A stretch of 64,000 bases of DNA. Source: Cellulophaga lytica DSM 7489 (GTDB lineage Bacteria; Bacteroidota; Bacteroidia; Flavobacteriales; Flavobacteriaceae). A program made the position numbers and the translations under genes. The notes under the pieces are model-generated. The model was not told the origin of the DNA and made no database searches. It saw nothing but the letters and a program-made list of their open reading frames with translations. Below, in pieces: positions 1-8,510 of this stretch; position 1 is the stretch's first letter; the number at the start of each line of letters is the position of its first letter. The stretch spans positions 124,001-188,000 of the forward strand of contig NC_015167.1 of assembly GCF_000190595.1 (NCBI RefSeq), written 5' to 3'.

Positions 1-617
1 GTGAGTTAGAATACGAAAACTTTAATGCTGCAGGTGCACACATTACAATACAAGGTAAAAGTGTACACCCAGGTTACGCTAAAGGAAAAATGATTAATGC
101 TATTGGTATTGCGCAAGAAATTATGGCTGCTTTACCTAACAAAGAGGTGCCTGAACATACATCTGGCAGAGAAGGTTTTTACCATATACATACTATTAAA
201 GGAGAGATAGAAAATGCTGAATTAGGCCTAATTATTCGTGATCATGAAAGAAGTTCTTTTGAAGACCGAAAAAAAGCCTTAGAGACCATAGTATTTAGGC
301 TAAATGAAAAATACAATAACTGCATTGAGCTTTCTATTAAAGACCAGTACTACAATATGAAAGAAAAGGTTATGCCTGTTTACCATATTGTAGAAACCGC
401 CAAAGAAGCAATGGAGGCATTAAATATAACTCCTATTATAAAACCTATACGTGGTGGCACAGATGGCTCACAACTAAGTTATATGGGCTTACCTTGTCCT
501 AATATTTTTGCTGGTGGGCATAATTTTCACGGAAAATATGAGTATGTACCTGTAGAAAGTATGGAAAAAGCTGTAGAAGTTATAGTAAAAATTTGTGAAC
601 TTACTGCTACTAAATAA
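1..617 (+). CDS. pepT: Peptidase T, C-terminal part (5' end outside window)
   Basis: Zinc-dependent cytosolic aminotripeptidase of the M20 family, releasing the N-terminal residue of tripeptides. The open frame runs in from the left edge (first full codon at base 3), so the internal ATG at 90 is not the real start. About 204 C-terminal residues are visible, roughly half of the usual 400. They contain the dimerisation-domain HPG motif and the C-terminal block RGGTDGSQLSYMGLPCPN followed by GGHNFHGKYE, whose His is the last metal ligand in PepT. The match to characterised PepT is close along the whole visible length. It lies 7 bases ahead of the next gene and may be co-transcribed with it. Confidence 0.93.
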   Translation, partial: ELEYENFNAAGAHITIQGKSVHPGYAKGKMINAIGIAQEIMAALPNKEVPEHTSGREGFYHIHTIKGEIENAELGLIIRDHERSSFEDRKKALETIVFRLNEKYNNCIELSIKDQYYNMKEKVMPVYHIVETAKEAMEALNITPIIKPIRGGTDGSQLSYMGLPCPNIFAGGHNFHGKYEYVPVESMEKAVEVIVKICELTATK

Positions 618-624
618 ACTATAA

Positions 625-1233
625 ATGAGTTCTAACAATACAGATGCTAAAATAAAAGTTGATGCTTATTTTAATAAAGAACAGCCTTTTAAGCAAGGTA
701 TTGCCTTTTTAAGAAAAATTGCTTTAAACACAGAACTCACAGAAACTTATAAATGGGGAGCTCCTGTTTATACTATAAACAACAAAAATGTTATTGGTAT
801 TTTGGCTTTTAAGCATCATTTTGGAATTTGGTTCTATAATGGTGCTTTGCTTAAAGACCCTAAAAAAGTATTATTAAATGCCCAAGAAGGAAAAACTAAA
901 GCTATGCGGCATTGGAAATTTTTAGCTGTTAATGATATAAACAAAGAAACCGTTACAGATTATATTTTAGAAGCTATAGAGAATCAGAAAAAAGGTATTG
1001 AAGTTACTTTTACTAAAAATACAGATGTAAAAATACCTGAAATATTAACTGGTGCTTTAGATAAAAACATAGACCTTAAGCGTAAGTTTAATTCCTTTAC
1101 ACCCTACAAACAAAAGGAATTTATTACTTATATAAATGAGGCCAAAAGAGATGCTACAAAGCTAAACAGATTAGCAAAATGCATTACACTAATACAGGAT
1201 GGCATAGGTTTACATGATAAGTATAGAAAATAA
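625..1233 (+). CDS. DUF1801 / YdeI-like protein
   Basis: A cytosolic protein of 202 residues with two recognisable parts: a DUF1801 fold (residues about 10-115, with the typical WGAPVYT and FGIWFYNGALL segments) and a C-terminal YdeI/OmpD-associated helical region (about 140-198, FTPYKQKEFITYINEAK). The family is widespread, and some members are called bacteriocin-protection proteins, but no biochemical activity is secure. No signal peptide or membrane segment is visible. It starts 7 bases after pepT and ends at a strong hairpin, so it probably closes that transcript. Confidence 0.8.
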   Translation: MSSNNTDAKIKVDAYFNKEQPFKQGIAFLRKIALNTELTETYKWGAPVYTINNKNVIGILAFKHHFGIWFYNGALLKDPKKVLLNAQEGKTKAMRHWKFLAVNDINKETVTDYILEAIENQKKGIEVTFTKNTDVKIPEILTGALDKNIDLKRKFNSFTPYKQKEFITYINEAKRDATKLNRLAKCITLIQDGIGLHDKYRK

Positions 1234-1238
1234 AAAAA

Positions 1239-1266
1239 GCATCAATTTGTAAATTGATGCTTTTTT
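1239..1266. terminator. Bidirectional intrinsic terminator
   Basis: A 10-bp stem (GCATCAATTT, 1239-1248, pairing with 1251-1260) is followed by T6 and preceded by A7, so it can end both the rightward pepT/DUF1801 transcript and the leftward yajC transcript. Confidence 0.85.
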
Positions 1267-1286
1267 ATGTGAGTAACTCTAAGAGT

Positions 1287-1589
1287 TTACTTTTTTTCTG
1301 CTACTGGTTCATTTAATTTTTTGCTCATTTCCATAGAAATAGCAGATCTAGAAAACTTAATTTTACCAGCCATTGTCTCAATTACACAAGACATATCTTT
1401 ATCATTTAAATCAAAGATTTTACCGTGCATACCGCTTTTGGTAATAACCTTATCTCCTTTTTTTAATTGTTCTGCAAATTTCTTTTCGTCTTTAGAACGT
1501 TTCATTTGCGGTCGTATCATAAAAAAATATGCTACTATAAATATTCCTACCATTGGTAGAAATGGGTACTGATCTAATATTTGTTGCAT
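1287..1589 (-). CDS. yajC: Preprotein translocase subunit YajC
   Basis: Small single-span inner-membrane protein that associates with SecDF-YidC and the SecYEG translocon. The 100-residue product has the family architecture: one N-terminal membrane helix (about residues 10-27), the RPQMKRSK motif just after it, then the beta-rich cytosolic part (KKGDKVITKSGMHGKI). It lies 4 bases downstream of the DUF1573 lipoprotein gene, which follows nusB by 45 bases, so the three probably form one leftward transcript ending at the hairpin at 1239-1266. Confidence 0.93.
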   Translation of the reverse strand: MQQILDQYPFLPMVGIFIVAYFFMIRPQMKRSKDEKKFAEQLKKGDKVITKSGMHGKIFDLNDKDMSCVIETMAGKIKFSRSAISMEMSKKLNEPVAEKK

Positions 1590-1593
1590 TTTA

Positions 1594-2073
1594 TTATTTT
1601 AAAGGTACTGATGCTGCTGCACCATTTTTAGGGTTTACAAATGCCTTAATACGTAAAGTTTCTCTTCCTTTAGCTGTATTTGCTGTTACTGTTACTGCTT
1701 TAGTTACCTGGTTTTGACCAGAACCATTAAATTTAACTAACAACTCACCAGATTCTCCTGGAGCAATTGCTTTGTTTTTTGGGTATTCTGGAATGGTACA
1801 ACCGCAAGTACTTTTTGCATCAGTAATAATTAATGGTGCTTTTCCTGTATTTGTAAATGTAAAAACTGTTTGTTGTGGTGTTCCTTGCTCAATAGTACCA
1901 AAATCAAACTCAGTTCTATCAAAAGTCATTACAGGCAAGTCTTTAGCATTGTTGTCTCTTTCTGCTGCGCTATCTACATTAGCCATAATTATTTTATTAG
2001 AAGCGTTGTCTTTACAAGCTGTAAAAGACATAGCAAAAACAGCAGCTCCAAATAGTAAAATAATTTTTTTCAT
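1594..2073 (-). CDS. DUF1573 lipoprotein
   Basis: A predicted lipoprotein of 159 residues. The N-terminal hydrophobic segment ends in a lipobox-like SFTAC with Cys at residue 20, which would be lipidated. The mature part is a DUF1573 immunoglobulin-like beta-sandwich (about residues 48-150) with the family hallmark DFGTIEQGTP and the TCGCTIPEYP block. DUF1573 proteins are very common in Bacteroidota and their biochemical role is unknown. It sits between nusB and yajC and appears co-transcribed with them. Confidence 0.88.
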   Translation of the reverse strand: MKKIILLFGAAVFAMSFTACKDNASNKIIMANVDSAAERDNNAKDLPVMTFDRTEFDFGTIEQGTPQQTVFTFTNTGKAPLIITDAKSTCGCTIPEYPKNKAIAPGESGELLVKFNGSGQNQVTKAVTVTANTAKGRETLRIKAFVNPKNGAAASVPLK

Positions 2074-2118
2074 AATTCTTATTTTTAATTTGTTTCACAC
2101 AAAATTAATGAATATTTT

Positions 2119-3066
2119 TTATAATAATCCTCTACCTATTTTTTTTAACTTTCCTTCACTTTTATACTCACGTACAAGCTTGTCTAAAATACCATTTATA
2201 AAAATGCTACTTTTTGGCGTAGAGTATTCTTTTGCTATCTCAAGAAACTCATTTATAGTTACTTTCTCTGGAATAGAAGGAAAATTTAAAAGTTCGCAAA
2301 TTGCCATTTTAAGCAAAATACCATCAATATCTGCTATACGGTCTTTATCCCAATTAGGTGTTTTACCAACAATTTCTTTAACATATTCCGCATCATTTAA
2401 CAATGTTTTGGTTAGCAATTGCTTTGCATACACCATATCATCATCTTCTTTTAAAAGCTCTGGCAAAAAGTAAGATTCTGTAGCATCTGGCTTTGCTTTT
2501 TTAATTAGCTTTAAAACAAATGTATTTATGATAGGTATATCATCAACCCACGTTAATTTATCGTCTTCAAAATAGTCGTAAATTTTTTCGTTAGGTGCTA
2601 TTACATTTTTATAAAGATCTGCAAGTAAGTTTTTATCTTCTTCATAACTACTAGTTTTGCTAGTCATATATGTTGTGTAATATTCACTTTCTACAACTTC
2701 TTTATAAATTAATCTTATGTATTCTTCGTTTAAATACCAATCATTTAATTTTCTGCTAGACAATTCTTCAAGTAGTAATTTATTGTCTGCTATTTGTAGT
2801 AAAACTCTATTATTTACAAATTTTTTACGATCAGGATATGCATCAGAAACATTTCCTAAATAACTTTTTGCTGCAATGTCTGCTTGCTCTTCTGCTCTTT
2901 TTTGCAGTTCTACCAACAAACTTAACATTAATAAGTACAGTGTGTACATACTATCTACACTATACTTTAAAAACTTTACTTGTTTTTCTAGTGTATCATC
3001 TTGTGAATGAGTAAGGGCGTATATGCACTGCATTACTTTAACCCTAATATGCCTTCTTGTTAGCAT
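2119..3066 (-). CDS. nusB: Transcription antitermination protein NusB (long form)
   Basis: NusB with NusE (S10) binds boxA RNA and assembles the antitermination complex needed for rRNA transcription. At 315 residues this is over twice the length of classical NusB (about 140). The NusB helical fold is in the C-terminal half (about residues 165-310), ending with the typical IPEKVTINEFLEIAKEYSTPKSSIFINGILD written here in two parts: VTINEFLEIAKEYSTPKSS and FINGILDKL. The N-terminal part begins LTRRHIRVKVMQCIYA, which resembles a first NusB helix, and continues as a lineage-typical helical extension. It heads the nusB-DUF1573-yajC group and has two -7 boxes upstream. Confidence 0.85.
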   Translation of the reverse strand: MLTRRHIRVKVMQCIYALTHSQDDTLEKQVKFLKYSVDSMYTLYLLMLSLLVELQKRAEEQADIAAKSYLGNVSDAYPDRKKFVNNRVLLQIADNKLLLEELSSRKLNDWYLNEEYIRLIYKEVVESEYYTTYMTSKTSSYEEDKNLLADLYKNVIAPNEKIYDYFEDDKLTWVDDIPIINTFVLKLIKKAKPDATESYFLPELLKEDDDMVYAKQLLTKTLLNDAEYVKEIVGKTPNWDKDRIADIDGILLKMAICELLNFPSIPEKVTINEFLEIAKEYSTPKSSIFINGILDKLVREYKSEGKLKKIGRGLL

Positions 3067-3105
3067 TGAAAAAGAACTTTTAATTTGTTAAAAAATTATA
3101 TTTTG

Positions 3106-3134
3106 CAAAAGTACTATTATATTTTTCAAAAGTA
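3106..3134 (-). promoter_or_regulatory. Tandem -7 elements upstream of nusB
   Basis: On the minus strand TACTTTTG occurs twice, at 3113-3106 and 3134-3127, 21 bp apart. Both fit the Bacteroidota -7 consensus TAnnTTTG. The nearer box would start transcription about 33 bases before the nusB ATG. No convincing -33 TTTG box at 18-20 bp is seen. Confidence 0.5.
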
Positions 3135-3193
3135 CTAATTGTAACAAGTTTTTATCTTATGATAATGATAACATATGATTATGCTTAAAAACC

Positions 3194-3201
3194 TATCTTT
3201 G
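3194..3201 (+). promoter_or_regulatory. Putative -7 element for the ABC exporter
   Basis: TATCTTTG matches the Bacteroidota -7 consensus and lies 36 bases before the ATG at 3238. The -33 region has no clear TTTG. Confidence 0.45.
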
Positions 3202-3237
3202 CTAACTTAGTACAACACCACTATCCTTAAAAAGTAA

Positions 3238-4995
3238 ATGAAAGAGTTAAAACACATTAATAAATACTTTAAAAAATATTGGCTTAAACTTACCATAGGT
3301 ATTATTATAACAGTTGTTGCGCGAGTATTTTCATTAGTAATGCCGCCTTACGTAAACAAATCTATTAACGTAGTAAAAGAATTTATTTCTCAAGGAAACG
3401 TACCTATTGATGTGGTTAAAGGACACCTGCTAGATTATATTCTTATTATTTTAGGTGCTGCCCTTTTATCTGGTTTTTTTACCTTTTTAATGAGGCAAAC
3501 CATAATTAATGTATCTAGACACATAGAGTACGACTTAAAAAATGAGGTTTATGACCACTACCAAAAGTTAAGTTTAAACTTTTACAAAAAAAACCGAACA
3601 GGTGATTTAATGAACAGGATTAGCGAAGATGTTAGTCAGGTTAGAATGTATTGCGGACCAGCTTTAATGTACGGGATGAATACTTTTACATTATTTGCTT
3701 GTATTATACCCATAATGTATTCTAAAGCTCCCACTCTAGCTCTTTATACGCTTATACCATTACCTATATTATCTGTATTAATTTATAACATTAGTAAAGT
3801 TATACACAAACGTAGTACTGTAGTACAACAGTTTTTAAGTAAGCTTTCTACGTTTGCACAAGAATCTTTTTCTGGAATATCTGTAATAAAAGCTTACGGT
3901 ATTGAAGAAAAAACTAACAGTCAATTAGTGTCTTTAGCTAATGAAGGTAAAGATAAAAGTATGTCTCTTGTTCGTATTAATGCGTGGTTTTTTCCATTAA
4001 TGGTACTATTAATTGGTATAAGTAATATTATTGTTATTTATGTTGGCGGCAAGCAGTACTTAAACGGACAAATAGAGAGTATTGGATTAATTGCAGAGTT
4101 TATTATTTATGTAAATATGCTTACGTGGCCTGTTGCAATTGTAGGCTGGTTAACCTCTATTATACAAAGAGCAGAAGCATCACAAGAGCGTATAAACGAG
4201 TTTTTACAAGAAGAACCAGAGATTAAAAATACTGTTACTACTCCTATGGAGATTAATGGTAAAATAGAGTTTAAAAACGTAAGTTTTACCTATGATGATA
4301 CTAATATTACAGCTTTAAAAAATGTATCTTTTACCATAAACCCTGGAGAAACTGTAGCTATAATTGGTAAAACTGGTAGCGGAAAATCTACCATACTAGA
4401 TTTAATTGCAAGATTATATGATGTTTCCTCTGGTAATATTGCTATAGATAATACTCCTATTAAAGAAGTTAATTTAGATTGCCTAAGACAAAACATTGGT
4501 GCTGTACCACAGGATGCTTTTTTATTTTCTGACTCTATTAAGGACAATATCAAATTTGGTAAAGAAGATGCTACTGATGAAGAAATTATAGCTGTTGCTA
4601 AAAAAGCAGTGGTTCATAAAAATATTATGAACTTTAAAGAAAAATATGACACTGTTTTAGGAGAAAGAGGTATTACCTTAAGTGGAGGGCAAAAACAACG
4701 TGTATCTATTGCAAGAGCACTATTAAAAGATCCTAAAATTTACTTGTTTGATGATTGCCTTTCTGCAGTAGATACAGAAACTGAAGAAAAGATACTTAAC
4801 AACCTAAAATCTGCTTCTAAAAACAAAACAACTCTTATAGTAAGTCACAGAGTATCTTCTGCCAAAAATGCAGACAAAATTATTATTTTAGATAACGGAA
4901 AAGTAGTTCAAGAAGGTACACATAACTCATTATTTGAGATAGATGGCTATTACAAAGCTCTTTATAATAGTCAACTCTCAGAGAAAGAAAGTTAG
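3238..4995 (+). CDS. ABC exporter, fused permease and ATPase (MsbA/LmrA type)
   Basis: Inner-membrane ABC half-transporter of 585 residues: six membrane helices (about 15-310) followed by one nucleotide-binding domain (about 340-575). Visible motifs are Walker A (IGKTGSGKST), the signature LSGGQKQR, Walker B ending in FDDCLSAVD and the switch His in VSHRVSS. The residue after the Walker B Asp is Asp where a catalytic Glu is usual. This substitution is characteristic of the degenerate subunit of heterodimeric exporters. No partner is encoded nearby. The substrate (lipid or drug) cannot be deduced. Confidence 0.9.
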   Translation: MKELKHINKYFKKYWLKLTIGIIITVVARVFSLVMPPYVNKSINVVKEFISQGNVPIDVVKGHLLDYILIILGAALLSGFFTFLMRQTIINVSRHIEYDLKNEVYDHYQKLSLNFYKKNRTGDLMNRISEDVSQVRMYCGPALMYGMNTFTLFACIIPIMYSKAPTLALYTLIPLPILSVLIYNISKVIHKRSTVVQQFLSKLSTFAQESFSGISVIKAYGIEEKTNSQLVSLANEGKDKSMSLVRINAWFFPLMVLLIGISNIIVIYVGGKQYLNGQIESIGLIAEFIIYVNMLTWPVAIVGWLTSIIQRAEASQERINEFLQEEPEIKNTVTTPMEINGKIEFKNVSFTYDDTNITALKNVSFTINPGETVAIIGKTGSGKSTILDLIARLYDVSSGNIAIDNTPIKEVNLDCLRQNIGAVPQDAFLFSDSIKDNIKFGKEDATDEEIIAVAKKAVVHKNIMNFKEKYDTVLGERGITLSGGQKQRVSIARALLKDPKIYLFDDCLSAVDTETEEKILNNLKSASKNKTTLIVSHRVSSAKNADKIIILDNGKVVQEGTHNSLFEIDGYYKALYNSQLSEKES

Positions 4996-5076
4996 AAAAA
5001 TGTTGTCAATTAGTTATTTTTTTTTCATTTTTGAAGTATACTATGATAACATTACACTAACGAGATAACTATAACA

Positions 5077-5451
5077 ATGAGTGAAAAAGAATTAATGGAT
5101 CAGGAAGAGATTTATTCAAAAGTATTAAGAGCCGGTAGACGGACTTATTTTTTTGATGTGAGAAGCACTAAGGCAGGAGACTATTATTTAACAGTTACTG
5201 AGAGTAAAAAATTTACACATGATGATGGATCTTTCCATTACAAAAAGCATAAAATCTATTTATATAAAGAAGATTTTACTCCTTTTAAAGAGATTTTAAA
5301 CGAAATGATGGACTACATTATTAAAGAAAAAGGTGAAGAAGTAATTTCTGACAGGCACCAAAAAGACTTTAAAAAAGAAGAACGCACTAATGCAGTACAA
5401 GAAACTGCAACTACAAATAGCTTTACTAACGTAAGCTTTGACGACATTTAA
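5077..5451 (+). CDS. PUR-alpha-like DUF3276 nucleic-acid-binding protein
   Basis: A 124-residue protein of the bacterial PUR-domain family (DUF3276), related to the eukaryotic single-stranded DNA/RNA-binding protein Pur-alpha. The PUR core is at about residues 12-90 with the conserved SKVLRAGRRTYFFDVRSTK and DYYLTVTESKK segments; the tail is low-complexity and polar. The family is nearly universal in Bacteroidetes, but its targets in flavobacteria are not defined. It stands alone and is followed by a strong terminator. Confidence 0.88.
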   Translation: MSEKELMDQEEIYSKVLRAGRRTYFFDVRSTKAGDYYLTVTESKKFTHDDGSFHYKKHKIYLYKEDFTPFKEILNEMMDYIIKEKGEEVISDRHQKDFKKEERTNAVQETATTNSFTNVSFDDI

Positions 5452-5474
5452 ATTATAAAAAAAATGTATCTTTA

Positions 5475-5502
5475 AGCGACTCTAAAAAGAGTCGCTTTTT
5501 TT
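5475..5502 (+). terminator. Intrinsic terminator after DUF3276 gene
   Basis: An 8-bp stem (AGCGACTC, 5475-5482, with 5489-5496) around a 6-base A-rich loop, followed by a T-run. Confidence 0.85.
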
Positions 5503-5524
5503 ATTTTCAAAAACTAACTTACCT

Positions 5525-8041
5525 ATGAAAAAAAGATTTTTTTTACTAGCTTTTCTAATGTTTCAATTTATACAAGCACAAGAAAAACTAGATTTAAATT
5601 ATTATTTACCACAAAATGTAACTTATAACCCAAATATTCCTAAGCCTATAGATGTTATAGGCCATGAAGTTGGTGAGTGGCACGTATCTCATGATAAATT
5701 ACAATTTTATATGAAAGCACTAGCCAAAGCTAGTGACCGTATTTCTATAGAAAACAGAGGAGAAACTTATGAGGGCAGACCAATATTATTACTTACTATT
5801 ACTTCTGCTAAAAATCAGACTAATATAGAAAGTATTAGACAAACGCATATTGCAAACACAAGTACTAATGTAGACACTAGTAACCAGCCCATAGTAGTTT
5901 ACCAAGGTTTTTCTATTCACGGTAATGAGCCTAGTGGTGCAAATGCAGGCTTAGCTTACGCCTATTATTTAGCTGCTGCACAAGGAGCAGAAATAGAAAA
6001 GATGTTAAACAATATGGTTATACTAATGGACCCTGCTTTTAATCCAGATGGTATACAACGCTTTGCACATTGGGCAAACAGCAATAAAAGTAAAAATTTA
6101 AACCCAGATGGTAATGATAGAGAATACCATGAAACTTGGCCTAACGGACGTACAAATCATTATTGGTTTGATATGAACCGTGATTGGTTACCTGTGCAGC
6201 TACCTGAAAGCAAAGCAAGAATTAATACGTTTCATAAATGGTTGCCTAATATTTTAACAGACCACCATGAAATGGGTACAAACTCTACATTCTTTTTTCA
6301 ACCTGGAGAACCTACAAGAGTACACCCTTTAACCCCTAGTGTAAACCAAGAGTTAACAGCAGAAATTGGCACATATCATGCTAAAGCTTTTGACAAGATA
6401 GGATCTTTATATTATTCTGAAGAAAATTATGATGATTACTACTATGGTAAAGGTTCTACTTTCCCAGATGTTAATGGTAGTATTGGTATTTTATTTGAGC
6501 AAGGTAGCTCTCGTGGTCACGTTCAAGAAAGTGAAAATGGTATACTTACCTTCCCTTTTACTGTAAGAAACCAGTTTACGGCAGCATTATCTACTATAGA
6601 AGCTGCTTACAATATGCGCTCTAAAATTTTAAACTACCAACAGCAGTTTTATAAAAATGCAAAATCTAACGCTGCTAAAAGTAAAACAAAGGCTATAATT
6701 TTTGGCGATAATAAAGATGCCTCTAAAACTTGGCACTTAGCAGAAATTTTAAGTAGACATAAAATAAAATTTAATCAACTTAAAAACGATGTAAGTTTAA
6801 ATGGTAAGAAATACAAAAAAGGAGCTAGTTATGTTGTTCCTATGAATCAGAAAAACTATCAACTTATAAATGCTATGTTCGAGAAAAGAACAACTTTTAC
6901 AGATAGCTTATTTTATGATATTTCTGCTTGGACATTTCCTTTAGCATTTAATTTAGATTACTCAGAAACTACTAGTCTAAGTAATTTGGGTGAAGAAGTT
7001 AAAGTACTTAAACCCTTAACGGGTAGCCTAACTGGCAGCAGTAATTATGCTTATTTATTTGAGTGGAATGAGTACTATAGCCCCAGAGCACTAAATACTA
7101 TTTTAGAAGCTGGACTTAGAGCTAAAGTTGGTAAAGAGCCTTTTACGGTAGAGGGTAAAAGTTATGATTATGGAACTATTATGGTTCCGGTACAAAATCA
7201 ACGTCTTAACAAAGCAGAATTACAACAGTTTATGCTTCAAATAGCAGAAGAAAACAATTTAAAAGTAACTGCTGTGGGTACTGGTTTAACCAAAGGTATA
7301 GATTTAGGTAGTAATGAGTTTGATCCTATTAAAAAACAACAAGTAGGCTTGCTAGTAGGTAATGGAGTAACCTATGCAGATGCTGGTGAAATTTGGCATT
7401 TATTTGATCAGCGCTACAATATGAAAATTACTAAGTTAGACACAGACTACTTTTCTAGAGTTGATTTAAGCAGGTATACAGCACTAATTGTTCCTAGTAT
7501 TTACGGTAATGCTTTAGATAAAAACTCTGTTGCAAAAATTAAAGATTGGGTTAAAGCTGGCGGTACTTTAATTGCATACAGAAATGCTGCTTACTGGCTA
7601 AACTCTAATGAAATTATGAAAATTAACTTTAAAAAAGACTCTGCAATTGTTGCCAAAAATATTCCTTTTGATAAACGTAGAGATTTTAGAGGTGCACAAG
7701 TTACTGGTGGTGCTATTTTTGAAGCCAAATTAGATCGTTCTCATCCTATTAATTATGGGTATAAAAATGATAAATTACCATTATTTAGAAATACCAATAT
7801 ATATATAACGCCAGACAAAAACAGCTACAACAACCCAATACAATATACTAGTAACCCATTGTTAAGTGGTTATATTTCTGAAGAGAATTTAGCTGTATTA
7901 AAAAACAGTGTACCATTTAAAACTCAAGGTTATGGCAAAGGGCAAGTTATTTTATTTACAGACAATACCAATTTTAGAGCATTTTGGTTTGGCACAAACA
8001 AATTACTTATGAATGCCATTTACTTTGGTAAAATAATGTAA
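5525..8041 (+). CDS. Secreted M14 zinc carboxypeptidase
   Basis: Large exported metallopeptidase of 838 residues. A signal peptide (residues 1-19, ending IQA/Q) is followed by a peptidase M14 catalytic domain (about 45-365). The zinc motif HxxE is seen as HGNEPSG near residue 132, with a downstream DHHEMG (about 246-251) and a FEQGSSRG segment near residue 320 where the catalytic Glu would lie. The C-terminal half includes a glutamine-amidotransferase-like fold (about 615-715, with KAGGTLIAYRNAAYW), a known fusion in Bacteroidota M14 proteins that probably does not catalyse amidotransfer. There is no T9SS tail, so a periplasmic location is inferred. The likely role is degradation of external peptides. 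Confidence 0.9.
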   Translation: MKKRFFLLAFLMFQFIQAQEKLDLNYYLPQNVTYNPNIPKPIDVIGHEVGEWHVSHDKLQFYMKALAKASDRISIENRGETYEGRPILLLTITSAKNQTNIESIRQTHIANTSTNVDTSNQPIVVYQGFSIHGNEPSGANAGLAYAYYLAAAQGAEIEKMLNNMVILMDPAFNPDGIQRFAHWANSNKSKNLNPDGNDREYHETWPNGRTNHYWFDMNRDWLPVQLPESKARINTFHKWLPNILTDHHEMGTNSTFFFQPGEPTRVHPLTPSVNQELTAEIGTYHAKAFDKIGSLYYSEENYDDYYYGKGSTFPDVNGSIGILFEQGSSRGHVQESENGILTFPFTVRNQFTAALSTIEAAYNMRSKILNYQQQFYKNAKSNAAKSKTKAIIFGDNKDASKTWHLAEILSRHKIKFNQLKNDVSLNGKKYKKGASYVVPMNQKNYQLINAMFEKRTTFTDSLFYDISAWTFPLAFNLDYSETTSLSNLGEEVKVLKPLTGSLTGSSNYAYLFEWNEYYSPRALNTILEAGLRAKVGKEPFTVEGKSYDYGTIMVPVQNQRLNKAELQQFMLQIAEENNLKVTAVGTGLTKGIDLGSNEFDPIKKQQVGLLVGNGVTYADAGEIWHLFDQRYNMKITKLDTDYFSRVDLSRYTALIVPSIYGNALDKNSVAKIKDWVKAGGTLIAYRNAAYWLNSNEIMKINFKKDSAIVAKNIPFDKRRDFRGAQVTGGAIFEAKLDRSHPINYGYKNDKLPLFRNTNIYITPDKNSYNNPIQYTSNPLLSGYISEENLAVLKNSVPFKTQGYGKGQVILFTDNTNFRAFWFGTNKLLMNAIYFGKIM

Positions 8042-8064
8042 TTAAAACATAAAGTAAATATTTA

Positions 8065-8095
8065 AAACCTGAGTTTTTAACTCAGGTTTTATTGT
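8065..8095. terminator. Bidirectional terminator between M14 peptidase and CsaA-like gene
   Basis: A 9-bp stem AAACCTGAG (8065-8073) pairs with 8081-8089, with T-rich sequence to the right and A-rich to the left, so it serves the two convergent genes. Confidence 0.8.
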
Positions 8096-8101
8096 TTTTT
8101 A

Positions 8102-8440
8102 CTAGCCTATTTTTAATCCATTTGGCACTTTAGCTTCCGGACTTAATAAAATAACATCTTTATCTTCTACTGCCCCCATAACTAAACACTCACTCATAAA
8201 ATTAGCAATTTGCTTTTTTGGAAAATTTACCACTGCAACAATTTGCCTTTCTAACAATTGTTCTTTTGTGTAACGCTTTGTTATTTGAGCAGACGTTTTT
8301 AAAATTCCTATTTCTTCACCAAAATTTATTTTTAATTGGTATGCAGGGTTACGTGCCTCCGGAAAATCATTAACCGCTACAATAGTGCCAACACGCATAT
8401 CTACCTTAGAAAAATCTGACCACGTAATTTGCTGTTTCAT
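8102..8440 (-). CDS. csaA: CsaA-like tRNA-binding-domain protein
   Basis: A 112-residue protein consisting of a single EMAP/tRNA-binding OB fold, matching CsaA, which has been described as a SecA-interacting chaperone with RNA-binding capacity. Typical segments are FSKVDMRVGTI and the C-terminal SECLVMGA. The frame is open upstream to 8629, but that part would overlap the divergent redoxin gene. The ATG at 8438-8440 gives the family's usual length and sits about 27 bases after a TATCTTTG box, so I chose it. Confidence 0.88.
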   Translation of the reverse strand: MKQQITWSDFSKVDMRVGTIVAVNDFPEARNPAYQLKINFGEEIGILKTSAQITKRYTKEQLLERQIVAVVNFPKKQIANFMSECLVMGAVEDKDVILLSPEAKVPNGLKIG

Positions 8441-8466
8441 ATCTATTATTTTTACCTTTACACTCT

Positions 8467-8474
8467 CAAAGATA
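8467..8474 (-). promoter_or_regulatory. -7 element upstream of CsaA-like gene
   Basis: TATCTTTG on the minus strand, with a TTG trimer about 15 bp further upstream. It implies a leader of about 20 bases and supports the ATG at 8440. Confidence 0.5.
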
Positions 8475-8510
8475 TAGTTAATTTTACAACTAAATTTAAA
8501 TAACAAAATA

